The notes below the pieces were generated by a model. That model saw nothing but the letters and a program-made list of their open reading frames with translations, made no database searches and was not told the DNA's origin. Below are positions 1-12,009 of a DNA stretch of 64,000 bases, in pieces (positions within the stretch are counted from its first letter, which is position 1; each line of letters begins with the position of its first letter). A program made the position numbers and the translations under genes. The stretch spans positions 2,852,001-2,916,000 of the forward strand of contig OZ251227.1 in the NCBI GenBank assembly GCA_965240325.2, given 5' to 3'. The DNA comes from Rebecca billardiae RCC1528 (Eukaryota > Haptophyta).

Positions 1-3000
1 GTTACGCCTTCGAGGGCGAGCCGTACAAGCTGTACGCCGCGATGCGCGTCGAGGTGTACGATGTGGCCGGCCCCGCGTTCTCGCGCGTCGTCGTCGGCGT
101 GCCCGAGACCGTGGCCTTCAGCGGCTACGGCGTGCGCGCGGGCGACCGCGCCAAGTGGGTGGGCGTGGCCGCGGCCGACTGCTCGAGCGTCGCGTTCGGT
201 GCGGCGCGCACGCTCGGCGCCGGCCTGAGCGCGAGCTTCACGCTGCCCGCGGGCGGGCTGGGCCTGGCGCTGTGCTTTGCGTTCGCGGGCGAGCCGTTCA
301 AGCGGTACCCGTCGCTCACGCTCGACGCGCTCGTCGTCAGCGCGCCTGTCTCGAGCCTGGCGGTGGTGGGCGTGCAGGAGTCGCTCGCCTTCTCAGGAGT
401 GGGCCTCGTGCCGGGCGACGGCGCGTACTGGCTGCCGTACAACGGCACGGCCGTCGACTGCGCCGACCCGGTGGACGGCGCGCCGCGCGCCGCGTACGGC
501 GGCGCGCAGACCCTCGACGCCGCCCTCGCCGCTTCCTTCACCTTCGACGTCGCCCACCCGGACCTGCGCCTGTGTTACACGCACGCGGACGAGCCCGTGC
601 GCTCGTACGGCGCGGCGATCACGCTGGTCGTGGCCGAGGTGCAGGGCCCGGCGTTCACCGTCGCGGTGGCGGGCGTGGAGGAGGCGCTGCCGTTCGAGGG
701 CGTCGGCCTCGCGGCGGGCGACCAGGCGTACTGGGTCGAGGACGCGTCCGCGTGCCCGCCGGCGGGCGGCGGCGCGCTCGACGAGTACGGCGGCGTGTTC
801 AACACGACCGGCCTCGGCGTGGGCGCCTTCACGCCGCTCGCGCCCAAGGCCGGCCTCTCGCTGTGCTACCGCTTCGCGGCCGAGCCGTGGGCGCACTACG
901 CGGGCGTGAGTCTCGACGTGTACCAGCTCGACGCGCTCGGCGGCGGCAGCCGCGCCGTCGTCGGCGAGGCGCACGCCGTCACCTTCTCGGGCTTCGGCGT
1001 GGCGGACGGCGACGCCGCGTACTGGGTGCCCGCGGGCACGGCCTCGTGCGCGGACGAGCCGCCGCTCGTGCAGTGGGGCGGGCAGAAGACGCTGGGCGCG
1101 GGCCTCGGCGCGAGCTTCACCTTCCTGCGCAAGTTTGGCGGCCTCGGGTACATGCTCTGCTACCGCTTCCGCGCCGAGCCGTTCGCGCTGTACGCCAGCC
1201 TGCAGCTGGACGTGCTCGAGGTGAGCGGGCCGTTCGTCGTGCTCGCGGTCGTCACGCTCGAGCGCACCTTCGCCTTCCAGGGCGTGGGCGTCGGCGCGGG
1301 CGACGAGGCGTACTTCGTGCCCGCGGCCGCGACGGCGTGCGACGAGGCGGCGAGCGTGAGCGGCGCCGCGGCCGTCGTCGCCGCCGACCGCACCGCCTCG
1401 TTCACGTTTGGCGCGGTCGCGACGGGCCACCGATTGTGTTACCGCTTTGGCGGCGCGTCCGGCGGCCTGCCGTGGCGCCGCTTCGCCGGCGTCACGCTCT
1501 CGGTCACCGTGCCCGGCGACCCGTTCGCGCTCGCCAACTTCGAGTCGCTCTCGCCGACGGGCGCGACGCTCGCCAACAGCGGCATCGCGACCAACGTGAC
1601 CATCGTCGGCACGCAGTTCGACCTGGGCGCGCAGAGCAAGGCGGACATCATCTACTGCGTGTTTGACGGCACGCGCGTGCGCGTCAGCTCGATCACGCCC
1701 ACCGAGATCTCGTGCACCGCGCCCGCCGCGAGCGCCGCGGGCGAGGTGACGCTCTCGCTCGTCGCGGACGAGGACGACGAGGACGGCGAGCCGCGCGAGC
1801 CCATCGCCATCACCAACGAGTTCGCCTACTTCGACATGGCGGGCGTGACGGTGGGCGCGCTCGCGCCGCCGGGCGCGCCGCAGGGCACGGCCAACGTGGA
1901 GGTCGCGGTCTCCGGCGCCAACTACGCCGACTACGGCGGCCTGCGCTGCGCGTTCATCGGGCCCAACTTCGCCGGCGGCCGCGTCGAGGTTGCGGCGACG
2001 CTGCCGGACGCGGGCACGAGCGAGGTGCTCTGCGCCGCGCCGTACGTGTCGCCCACCGTGTCGGCGGGAGCGATCGTGGTCGAGGTGTCGCTCAACGGCC
2101 AGGCCTTCAGCACCTCCGGCACGCAGTTCACGCTGTACACCGCGCTCGTCGAGTCGGGCGAGCCGCAGGGCGCGCCGGTCGACAGCGGCGACGGCACGCG
2201 CCGGCGCGCGCTCGCCGGCTCCACCGCGATCACGCTGAGCGGCTCGGGCTTTGTCGACCTCGGCGCGGGCGCGCCGCTCTGCTTCTTTGTCGGCGCGGCC
2301 GGCGGCGGCGCGGTCTTCCAGGCGCCCGCCACCGTGGTCGACGCGGCGACGGCGGAGTGCGACACGCCGGTGGGCGCGGGCGCGGGCGACTACACCGTCT
2401 CGCTCTCGCTCAACGGCGGCGTGCACCTCGCCCCGCTCTTCTTCGACGAGATCGACTTCGAGCTGTACGACGCCTCGAACGTGGGCGTGACGCGGCTCGT
2501 GCCGCCCGGCGGGCCGGTGGCGGGCGGCACGCTCGTCACCGTGTTCGGCACGGGGTTCAAGGAGTACGGCGACGACTCGAGCGACGCGAGCAAGCTGCTG
2601 TGCTGCGTGCTCGACCGCGCGGGCGAGTGCGCCGTCAAGGCGACGCTCCTCGCGCCCGCGGCCGACGGCACCGACCGCGCGCTGTGCACGATGCCCGCGG
2701 TCGACGCGTCGGGCAACCGCACGCTCGACGTCTCGCTCGGCGGCGGCAGCCTCGCGTCCACCACCGACGCGGGGCGGCCCTTTGTGTACTACGACGAGCC
2801 GAGCGTGCTCGAGGTCAGCCCGGCCGAGGGCGACGCGCTCGGCGGCACGCGCACCACCATCCTGGGCTCGGGCTTTGCCGCGCTCGCCGACGCGGCCGTC
2901 GGGTACGGCGCGGACCCGGCCTCCTTCTTGCGCGTCAAGTTTGGGCCGACGACCGCCGCGGCGCCGATCGAGTTCAGCGACACGCGCATCGTGCAGGTGG

Positions 3001-6000
3001 CGAGCTGGGGCGCGGAGGGCGGCGCCGCGGTGCGCGTCGCGCTCAACGGCCGCCAGTTCGCGCCCGCCGCCGCCGCCGACGCCGGCTCCTTCACCTTTGT
3101 CGGGCTGCACGCGCCCGAGATCGTATCTGCCGCGTTCAACTCGGAGGCGACCGCGCTGATCGTGCAGTTCGACGGCCAGCCGACCAACCGCGGCGGGATG
3201 GTGGGCTCGGGGCCGTGCGCGCGCGTGCTCGACGACGCGACGGTCGCGACGATCCGCGGCAGCTTCAGCGCCGAGCCCTCGTGCTACTGGGCCGACGACA
3301 GCACGCTGATCGCCGAGCTCAACTACCTGACGGCGATGGGCCCGGGCTCGAGCGTGGCGCTGCGCGAGAACACGATCTGGCCCAAGGCGTTTGGCGGCAG
3401 CTGCCCGAACGAGGTGTGCGCGAGCTCGAGCGCGACGATCGACGCGGACTTCCCGTGCATCGGCTCGTGCCCCACGCCCGTCGCCGCGCTCAACGGGCCC
3501 ACCCAGATCTCGTCGTGCCCGGGCGAGGTGCTCGTCCTTGACGCGAGCGGCTCGACTGGCGGCGGCATCAAGGACATCACGTACACGTGGCGCGTCGACC
3601 CGAGCGTCTCCGACTTCGCCGCGCAGATCAACGCGCGGCTGGCGGACACGACGGCGTACCCGCCCACGACGTCGGTGCTCACGATCGACGGGCTCGAGGG
3701 CTCGAACTTCGTCTTCCTGCTCCGCGTCTCGTCCTTTGTCGGCCGCACGTCCGCGCTCAAGCGCTGGGCGGTCACGCGCGCGGGCGGCGCCACGCCCTCG
3801 CTCTCGATCGATGGGCCGTTCGAGCTGCTCGCGCGGCCGTCGTCGAGCGTGCTGCTCAAGGGCGTGGCGGCGCTCGCCGACTGCTGGCCCGCCGACGACT
3901 CCGCGCAGATCGACTTCGCGTGGACGGTCACGTCGATCACGGACGCGGCGGGCGACGACGCGACCGCCGACACGTCGCTCGCGCTCGCCGAGCCGGAGCG
4001 CGCGTCGCTGCGCATCCCCGCCTTCTCGCTCGCGCCGTCGCGCACGTACACGCTGGCGCTCTCGGCGGCGATGGCCGCGGACCCGAGCTCGGCGACGAGC
4101 GCGTCCGTCCGCCTCGTCGTCGTCGCGCAGCCGCTGCAGGTGATCATCTCGGGCGGCGACCGCCGCGTGAGCACCACGGCCGATCTCGAGATTGACGCGT
4201 CCGCCTCGTACGACCCCAACGTGCCCGACGGCGACAGCGCCGGGCTCGACCCGGAGCTCTCGTTCGCGTGGTCGGTGGCGCGGCGGGTGAACACGACGTA
4301 CGGCACGCCCGCCGCCTTCGACGCGAGCGTCGCCGTCGACGGCCCGGTGCTCGCCGTGCCCGAGGCGGTGCAGCTCGCGGAGGGCAACTACACGATCCGC
4401 CTCACGCTCTCAAAGCCGGGGCTGTCCGACGCGAGCGCGTCCGTGGTGCTCGAGGTGGTGAACGGCGCGATCCCGGTGGTCTCGTTCGCGCCGCTCACCG
4501 CGCTCAAGTACAACCCCACCTGGTCGCTGCCCACGCAGCGCGTCTCGCTCTCCACCAGCCTCGACGCCGTCTCGGTCGCGCGCGAGGCGGCGGGTCTGGA
4601 CGCGTACTCCTACGAGTGGAGCGCGCGCGTGTCGGTCGCGGGCGAGCTCTCGGACGCGGGCCTCGACCTCGCGGACGCGGCGGGCGTGACGACGACGGGC
4701 GCGGACGGTCCGTCGCTCGCGTTCCGCTCGGGCGTGCTCACCGCGGGCGCGCTCTACGTCTTCGAGCTCCAGGTCTTTGGCGGCTCGCAGCCCGCGTTCG
4801 CGTCGGTGAGCGTGCAGATGAACCGACCGCCGTACGGCGGCGACCTGACGGTCTCGCCGATGAGCGGCGGCGTCGAGCTGGAGACCAAGTTCAAGCTGCG
4901 CGCGAACGGGTGGACGGACGACCCGGAGGACTCGCCGATCGAGTACGGCTACTCGTACCTGCCGAGCGGCGCCGACGCCGCGCAGTCGCTCGGCGAGCGC
5001 GTCAAGGCCAAGTCGTCCAACGCGTTCCTGCCCGCGGGCAACCTGACCGTGACCGTCTCGGTCTTCGACTACTACGGCGCGTCCGCGCGCGCGTCCGTGG
5101 CGGGCGTGCTCGTCGACGAGGCGCCGGCGCTGGACTGCGACGCGGTGGCCGCGGCGCTCGACGCGGCCAACACGGCGGCCGGCACCGGCTCGGGCGCCGC
5201 GGCGATGCAGCTGCTCAAATCGCTCTCGGGCGCGGCGGGCAAGGGCGCGGGTGACGCGCTGGCGTGCGACGCGAGCCAGCTGAGCCGACGGCGGCGCCGG
5301 CTGGACGAGGCCAACGCGACGGGCGCGGACGCGAGCACGTCGGTGTCGACGCTGATGCTGAGCACCGCGAGCAGCGTCGCCTCCTCCGCCGTCTCCACCT
5401 CCGACTCGACGCAGCAGACCGCCTCCGTCGTCGCGTCGATCGCGAGCGGCTCGGGCTGCGCGCTCGACGACAGCGGGCAGACGCTCGCCATCACGACGGT
5501 CGCCAACGCCGCGAGCGCCGCGTCGAGCGACGGCTCGTCGGACTCGTTCGCGGGCGACGTGGTGGGCACGATCAGCTGCGTGCTGCAGTCCGCCGACGCG
5601 TCCGCCAGCCGGCGCCGCCGCCTCGCCGAGGCGGGCAACGAGACCAACTGCACCGCGTCGGCGCTCGCGGCCGTGAACGCCGCGACCAAGCAGGCGGCGG
5701 CCGCGGTCGCGTCGACGATGACGGCGGGCGGCGTGCCCGGCGAGCCGGCGACGGAGGCGTCGACGGCCAAGGTGAACGTGACGGCCGTCGTCGCGACGAA
5801 GGGCGCGCTCGCCAACGGCACGATCGCCGGCCCCGGCGGGCAGGGCGCGCTCGACATCTCGACGGCCGCGCTCGCGAACGCGACGGGCGGCGGCGTCGTG
5901 CTGCACTCGTCCATCATCGCCGACAACATCTACGCCGATCTCGGCTGCCCCGAGCCGAACGGCACGAACGCGTCGGCGGGCTCGGCGGCGGACGCGCGGC

Positions 6001-8037
6001 GCCGCGCGCGCCGCCGGCTGCAGAGCGGCTCCTCCTCCACCGGCGCGCTGCAGACCGGCGTCTTCTCCGTCTCGCTCCTGGGCACGGACGGCGTCGCGCT
6101 GCAGGTGCAGAGCCTCGACGAGCCGATCGTGGTCGCCATCCCGATCACCGCGGGCTCGGAGCGCGTGGTGGGCGCGTCGGGGAGCTGCGCCGAGTTCGAC
6201 AACTGCAACGCGGCGAAGGGGCGCGGCGCGTGCGCGGCCGACGGCGCGTGCGACTGCGTCTCGCCGTACACGGGACCGTCGTGCGCGGAGGAGGCGCAGT
6301 GCTTCTACTGGGACGAGACGCTGGCGGAGTGGAGCCAGGACGGGTGCACGCGCATCGCGCCGCCCGACGGCGCCGACCCGAGCCTGCTGTACTGCAGCTG
6401 CACGCACCTCACCGACTTTGGCGGCATCGCCGTCGACGTGCCCACCTCGACCGACGACATCGCCGAGGACGCCTCCGCCATCCAGGTGAACACCTTCTCT
6501 GCGGACGACGCGAAGAGCGCGCTGAGCGCGGAGGGGCTCGCCGAGCGCGTGCAGAACAACCCGTACATCTTCGGGCTGGTGCTCGGCATGGCGGGCGGCT
6601 GCTTCCTCTCGCTGTGCCTCTTCTGCTACAAGGACCACACCGACACGGAGGCGAAGCGCGCCAAGCGCGCCGCCGCCGAGGAGGCCAAGCGCAAGAAGCA
6701 GGAGGCGCGCGCGCAGGCGCTCGAGGCGCGGCTCGACAAGTTCGACGACGCGCTCGCCGAGCAGACGGAGAAGGCGGCGCTGGCGATCCAGGCGGTGATG
6801 CGCGGCAAGATGGCGCGGAAGGAGGTGAAGGAGACGCAGATGCTCTTCAAGCGCGGCAACCGGAGCACGGACCACTCGTTCACGCGGCTGTACCGGCTGA
6901 TGGTCGACGCGCTCGAGACGGAGCACACCGTGCTCGGCCTCTGGTTTGGCGACCCGGAGACGGCCAAGCGCGCCGAGCTGTGCCAGTCGTTCTGGAACGT
7001 GTGCATGCTCGGCCTCGTGATCGAGTGCATGCTGTACAACACGGCGCCCTCGTCGGACGACGGCTCGTCGGGCGCGGCGATCTCGTTCAACCTCGTGCAG
7101 ATGGTCATCTTCGCCTCGATCACCGCCGGCCTCTCGCTGCCGGCGCTCTTCATCTTCAAGACGATCTTCCTCCTCGGGTACGGCCGCGACGTGCCGCTCG
7201 CGCGCCGCGTCTTCGTCGCGATCATCGACCCGAACGAGGCGGAGGACAAGATGATGGTGCGGCACCGCGCGAAGGGCACGCCGCCGCCCACGCCGCAGCA
7301 GGCGGCGATGACGACGGGCGTCGCGTCGATCTTCGCCAAGCGCTCCGCGGACGTGCCCATCTCGCCCGAGCCCGCGGCGCGGCTCGGCGGCGAGGGCGCG
7401 CGCGCGACATCGGGCCGAGGCGGGAAGCGGCTTGGATCGAACGTGCCCATCGAGCCCGAGCAGCCGGGCGACGAGACGGCGCGCTCGACGTCGAGCCAGA
7501 AGCGATTCGAGTCGAGCGTCACGCCCAGGGCGACGCCCGCGGCGGAGAGTCGGCTGTGCGCCGGGCTGGCGCCGGCCGGGCTGGAGGGCGGGCCGGGCGC
7601 GGCGAGCATGCCGCCGTCGCCCGCCCAGCCCTCGCCGCCGCCGAGGCAGCCCAGCCCGTCGCCGATCTGGCCCATGCGCCGCGCCGCGCAGCGGCCTCGA
7701 GTCGCGCAGATCGAGCCATCGCCGCCGCACTCGCCCGCGCCCGCGAGCCGGCGGCCTGCGTCGCTGGTCTCGCCGCCGTCCTCGCCGCCGCCGCCGCAGC
7801 CCGCCCCGGCGGCCGCGCCGCCGCAGCTGCCGCTGGACCCGCCGCGCATCGGCTCCGCCGACACGGAGACCAGCTCGACCGCGTCCGGCCGGCGCGCGCT
7901 CTCCTCGCGCGTCGCCCTGCCGCCGCCTCCGCGCAAGAACAGCCGCACAGGCGCGCCCGCGGCCGCCGCGATGCCGCCGCGCCCGCGCATGCCGCCGCGC
8001 CCGCCGCAGGCGCGCAAGGGCTCGACGGGCGTGCGCA

Positions 8038-8068
<31 letters not shown>

Positions 8069-9157
8069 CAACGAGCCCGCGGAGGATGGCTCCTTCGCCG
8101 AGGCCCGGGCCGCGCCACCCAAGCCGCCGCCACCGCCGCCGATCCCGCCGCCGCCAGCGGAGTCGCCCGGTGCGGGCAGCGGGCGAAGCCCCTCGTCGGC
8201 GGGCGGCGCCGGCGGCGCGGCGCCGAGCGCCGACGCGCCGGGCGGCGCAGACTACAAGTTTATCGAGGCGGCCGAGGTGACCGTGCAGCACTCGCTCTCC
8301 GACTCGGTCGTGCGCCTGCTCCGCGCCAAGTTCGTCAAGTTCGACTCGGACCACTCCGGGTACATGGACGTGCACGAGCTCAAGACGCTCCTCGCCGAGG
8401 TCGGCTTCAGGATGTCGCGCCGGCGCGTCGCCCAGCTCGCAAAGACGCTGGACAAGGACGGCAACGCTGAGATCTCGTTCAACGAGCTGATCGCGTGGTA
8501 CGACGCGATGACCACGGTGCGTGCGGCGCGCGCGCGCGCGTCCGAGCGCGCGAGCCCCGCGCGCGCCGCCGCGCGCGCCCGAGCGCTCACGGGCACCGCG
8601 CGCATTTTGCTCGCCGGCTCGGCGCGCCCGCTGCCGCCCCGCGCGCGCGCAGGAGGCCGCGGTGCGCGACGAGCAGCGCAGGCACGGCTGGCGCAAGTAC
8701 GCGTCGCGGCTCAAGCGCATGCTCACGCCGCACCCGTACGTGCGCGTCGCGCTCGCGTGGCTCGCCATGTGGGGCATCTTCACCGCGATGGCGATGATCG
8801 CCATCGTCTTCTCCGTCACGTTCGGCAACTCGACGACTCGCGAGCTGCTCGTCTCGTGGACGGTGGCGGAGACGCAGACGCTCTCGATCGAAGTGAGCGG
8901 CGAGCGGCCGGCGGCGCGCGAGCCGCGCGGCGGGCGCCTTCGCCGACCGCGCGCCTCTCATCGCCTCGCGCGCGCGCACGTGCCCGCGCGCGCCCGCGCC
9001 CTCGCAGGAGCCCATCATGATTGCGATCGGCGCCGCGCTGCCGTGGCTGATCGACCGGCTGACCGCCAACGAGGTGCTGGCCGAGATCATCAACGACGTC
9101 CTCGCGTCGAGCGTCGGCGCAGCCATCAACGCCGTCAAGTCGCTCTGCACCTCGTGA
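1..9157 (+). CDS. Polycystin-1-like giant surface receptor, 5' end outside the window
   Basis: The reading frame is already open at base 3, so the start lies upstream. Exons are about 3-8516, 8653-8892 and 9008-9157, giving roughly 2967 residues; both introns are GT-AG and phase 0. In order: five to six repeats of about 95 residues with a conserved Cys pair (to about residue 490, counted from the Met codon at 42), IPT/TIG-like Ig domains (about 495-1030), a REJ/PKD-like region (about 1140-1700), Ser/Thr/Ala-rich sequence with polybasic RRRRL motifs, an EGF-like module (bases 6184-6283), a GPS-type site CSCTHLTDFGG (near 6391), a membrane segment (about 6557-6630), an IQ motif, two more membrane segments (about 6990-7180), a long proline-rich loop, two canonical EF-hands (near 8340-8500) and further hydrophobic segments in exons 2 and 3. 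REJ plus GPS plus a multi-pass tail is the polycystin-1 family plan. No PLAT domain was seen. A calcium-modulated surface or mating receptor role is inference. Confidence 0.8.
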
Positions 9158-9692
9158 TCGGTGCGACACTCGATGCGTGCATGGACAGTGCGCTCGTCAC
9201 TAGTGAGCAGGCGGCCACGGCGTCGTTGGTGAATCGGCGGTTGATGACGTCGTTGATGACATCGTCGACTCGTCCACGGCCATCAGGCATCAACGACCGG
9301 GCACCATCAGGCATCAACCGGGCAAGATCAAGATGACGACGGTGACACGGATTGGGATACAATCATCATATTCGGCAGTTGTCGTGCGCCGCGTAAGAAT
9401 TGATGCATAGCGCATGCGCTTATCAGCATATACATACACCACGCATCGTCATTTCGATGATGTACTAGTTACAACGGTGGTATTACTTGGCGGCGAGGCC
9501 GAGCCGCTGTGGGCGTCAGGCCAGAGGCGTGCCAACCAACGGAAAGCCCGCGCGAGACGATCGATAACGGCCGGATAAGATGACGCGAACAAATCAAGGC
9601 TGGAAATGCTCGACGACGAAAATAAGCGCGCGCTGCTCGAGCGCTGCCCGACCGTGCTGCGGGCCCCACTGGAATCCGAGAGCGACGAGGCG
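9158..9692. other. Intergenic spacer
   Basis: Lower-GC spacer between two plus-strand genes. It contains a short direct repeat near 9281-9320 (two copies of a roughly 20-base CATCAGGCATCAAC-type unit). No other structure or coding signal is convincing. The reading frame of the next gene extends back to an ATG at 9606, but the internal Met at 9693 is preferred. Confidence 0.5.
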
Positions 9693-11759
9693 ATGGCGGC
9701 CTCTCGCCCTCTCTCGCGCCTCCTGCTCCTGTGCATCGCCACTGCGTGTGCCCTCGCGAGTGACGCGGCTCGCGATGCTGACGAGGCGCCGGCGTGGGCC
9801 TCCGACCTCGTCGCGAGTGAGAGCGCGCAGATCGACCTGCTCGCCGCGCTGGAGAAGCACGTGCGTGTGTGCGCGTATCGCATCGCCGCGCGGGTCAGCG
9901 TGCGCGAGGCCCAGGAGCTCATGAACCCGATGCTCGCGGCGACGCTGAAGGTGAGCGCGCAGTGCCGCGCAACGTCAAAGTGCCACCCGAACCTGCGCCT
10001 CTTCCTCTTCAAGGTGCTCTCAAGGACGATTCCCGCGCTCGCGCCGTTCGACGCGTGCTGCCCGCCGCCCTCGGCCGACCTGTGCAACAAGATGCCTTGG
10101 GCGGAGGGCCTGTGCGCCGACGACGCCGAGGACGGCGTGGGCGCCGATGGCGGCGTGGCGCAGCTGCCCTCCATCCGCATCGGCCAAGCCGTCTGGCGCG
10201 TGCCCGTCGCCATGGCCCAGCTCGCCATGCCCGGCATCGGCGGCGCGGACGCTCAGGAGGTGCTCAGGCTGGAAGCAACCGGCGCGTCCGCGCAGCTGCT
10301 CGAGCAGATGAGGGTGAGCTCGCGCACGTCGTTGTACGCGCACGAGTGCCCGCTCGTGAGCACGGAGGCCGCCGCGGCGCCACCTGCGCCGCCGCGCACC
10401 ACCGATGGCGCCTCGCTGAGCAACGCGCCTGTCTGGAGCGGCGGCGCGGACGGCAGCGGCGCCGTCGCCGCGCTCTCGGCGGCGTGCGCGCGCGCGCCGC
10501 TGCCGACCGCGGCAGCGGCCGTGCCTTCGGTACCGCTCGTCGGGCTGATGATCACCCGCGGCGACGAGGGCGTGCTCGGCGAGTGGCTGCGCGCCAACAT
10601 GCGCTTCCTCGACGCGCTCGTCATGCTCGACGGCTCGAGCCCGCCCGCGACCGACGGCGACGGCGAGGCGCCGCGGCCGACGCGCACGCGCGAGGTGCTC
10701 GGCGCCTTCCTCGCCGAGTGCCCCGAGCGCGCGGCCGACGTGCACTACTTGCACGAGTGGGACGAGGCGCTGCGCCCGCTGCTCGTCATGGCGGCGAACG
10801 ACCAGACCCTCCGCGCCATCGTGCACAGGCGCATCCGGGAGGTCTACCGCACCGACGAGCTGCGCGCGTGGGTTCTGATCGCGCACCCGGACGAGTTCTA
10901 CTACGACGACCCGCGCGCGGTCGCGGCGCACGCGGAGGCGGCGGGCGCGGACCACTCGTACTGGAACGCGCTGCACGTGCTGCCGCACCCGAGCGAGCGC
11001 GCGGCGTACGAGGCGCGCCGCGCGCCCCTCGTGCAGCGCCGCTTCCGCCACTTCCACCACGACCTCCGCGGGCTCGGCCAGCCGATGCTGGAGGGTCGGC
11101 TCTTCCGCGATGGGCCGGCGATCGCGTTCGGTGAGGAGCACTACGTCACACTGCCAGAGGTGGGGCTGCGCGCGCCGTGGCCGACGGCGGGGGGCTGGCA
11201 GGCCGAGCGGCTGCGCGCGCGGCGTGCGCGCGGCGAGCCGCTCGAGCGCGCGCCCTCGTACCTCCACTACAAGGTCGTCGACGCCGACCCGTCCGCGTAC
11301 ACGCCCGTCCAGTTCCCCAGCGCGAGGGGCGAGGGGCAGAACTTCACCATCTGGGCGCACCGCGAGCACTTCCTCGGCACGGCGCCGGTGGGCGTGTACC
11401 ACAACGTGAGCGACGTCGCGGGCTTCTTCGTGCACGAGTTCGAGGACTACACGGCAGTCGAGCGCTTCGACGGCTGCCTGGACGGCAGGCCGTGGGCTCT
11501 GGGCGCCAGCTTTCGCGCGCGCCGCCGGTGGGCGCTCGCCGAGCGCTCGGCGAGCGCCGACGACGACGCCACGGCCGCGGTGCGCGCCGGGAGCGAAGCC
11601 GTCTGGGAGGCCGAGGTCGGCGCCGACGGGAGCGTGAGCACCCCGCCTCGAGGCCCCGGCGACGGGCAGCGCGCACCGGGCGCCACGTCCCACGGCGCTG
11701 AGGACGCGGTGGACAGGCCGCTGGGGCTGTGCGCCCTCCACGACGACGACCCGGAGTGA
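9693..11759 (+). CDS. Secretory glycosyltransferase-like protein (family 2/PF13704-like)
   Basis: Single exon of 688 residues from the Met at 9693; an upstream in-frame Met at 9606 would add 29. The chosen Met is followed by a hydrophobic stretch (LLLLCIATACALA) typical of a signal peptide. An N-terminal Cys-rich domain (bases about 9850-10130) has several paired cysteines, including a CC pair. A low-complexity linker follows, then a catalytic-looking domain: VGLMITRGDEGVLGEWLR resembles the family 2 opening (EWxxxxxxFLDxxVxxDGSS). WVLIAHPDEFYYDD resembles the acidic DxDEF motif of PF13704-type glycosyltransferases. The C-terminal part has YLHYKVVD and a WAHREHF motif. The protein probably acts in the Golgi or secretory pathway. 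Donor and acceptor cannot be predicted, and the family call rests on motif resemblance only. Confidence 0.6.
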   Translation: MAASRPLSRLLLLCIATACALASDAARDADEAPAWASDLVASESAQIDLLAALEKHVRVCAYRIAARVSVREAQELMNPMLAATLKVSAQCRATSKCHPNLRLFLFKVLSRTIPALAPFDACCPPPSADLCNKMPWAEGLCADDAEDGVGADGGVAQLPSIRIGQAVWRVPVAMAQLAMPGIGGADAQEVLRLEATGASAQLLEQMRVSSRTSLYAHECPLVSTEAAAAPPAPPRTTDGASLSNAPVWSGGADGSGAVAALSAACARAPLPTAAAAVPSVPLVGLMITRGDEGVLGEWLRANMRFLDALVMLDGSSPPATDGDGEAPRPTRTREVLGAFLAECPERAADVHYLHEWDEALRPLLVMAANDQTLRAIVHRRIREVYRTDELRAWVLIAHPDEFYYDDPRAVAAHAEAAGADHSYWNALHVLPHPSERAAYEARRAPLVQRRFRHFHHDLRGLGQPMLEGRLFRDGPAIAFGEEHYVTLPEVGLRAPWPTAGGWQAERLRARRARGEPLERAPSYLHYKVVDADPSAYTPVQFPSARGEGQNFTIWAHREHFLGTAPVGVYHNVSDVAGFFVHEFEDYTAVERFDGCLDGRPWALGASFRARRRWALAERSASADDDATAAVRAGSEAVWEAEVGADGSVSTPPRGPGDGQRAPGATSHGAEDAVDRPLGLCALHDDDPE

Positions 11760-12009
11760 TCAGATCACTATCAGCTGGCAGCGCAGCGCAGCCGCCGAGC
11801 TCAAGCTCGCGCGGCCTCGGACAGCTGCTCACGAATCATGGTTCTGGGACTGACGGACGACGGTACAGGGCCTGTAGGCTGTATAACCCGTGAGTCGGTG
11901 ATCAGCCGTCATCGTCAGCAATGTTATTAATTAAATAATTTGTTAAATATATATATATATATGATGTATATGCGCACGCGCGCGCAGTGTGGCGTAGCCG
12001 GCGCCGCCG
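11760..12009. other. Convergent 3' spacer with AT microsatellite
   Basis: Short spacer between the ends of two convergent genes. It contains an AT run near 11930-11965. It presumably holds both 3' UTRs; no gene signal seen. Confidence 0.45.

Noticed and set aside
393-3110. 905-residue minus-strand open frame opposite the polycystin-like gene
   Set aside because: Arg/Ala/Val/Gly-rich shadow of GC-biased codons; no domain, and the plus strand is clearly coding.
5264-8470. 1068-residue plus-strand frame overlapping the giant gene
   Set aside because: Out-of-frame shadow; the in-frame product has GPS, IQ and EF-hand motifs here.
4410-8828. 1472-residue minus-strand open frame
   Set aside because: Shadow frame produced by G/C third positions; composition almost wholly Arg/Ala/Leu/Gly/Val.
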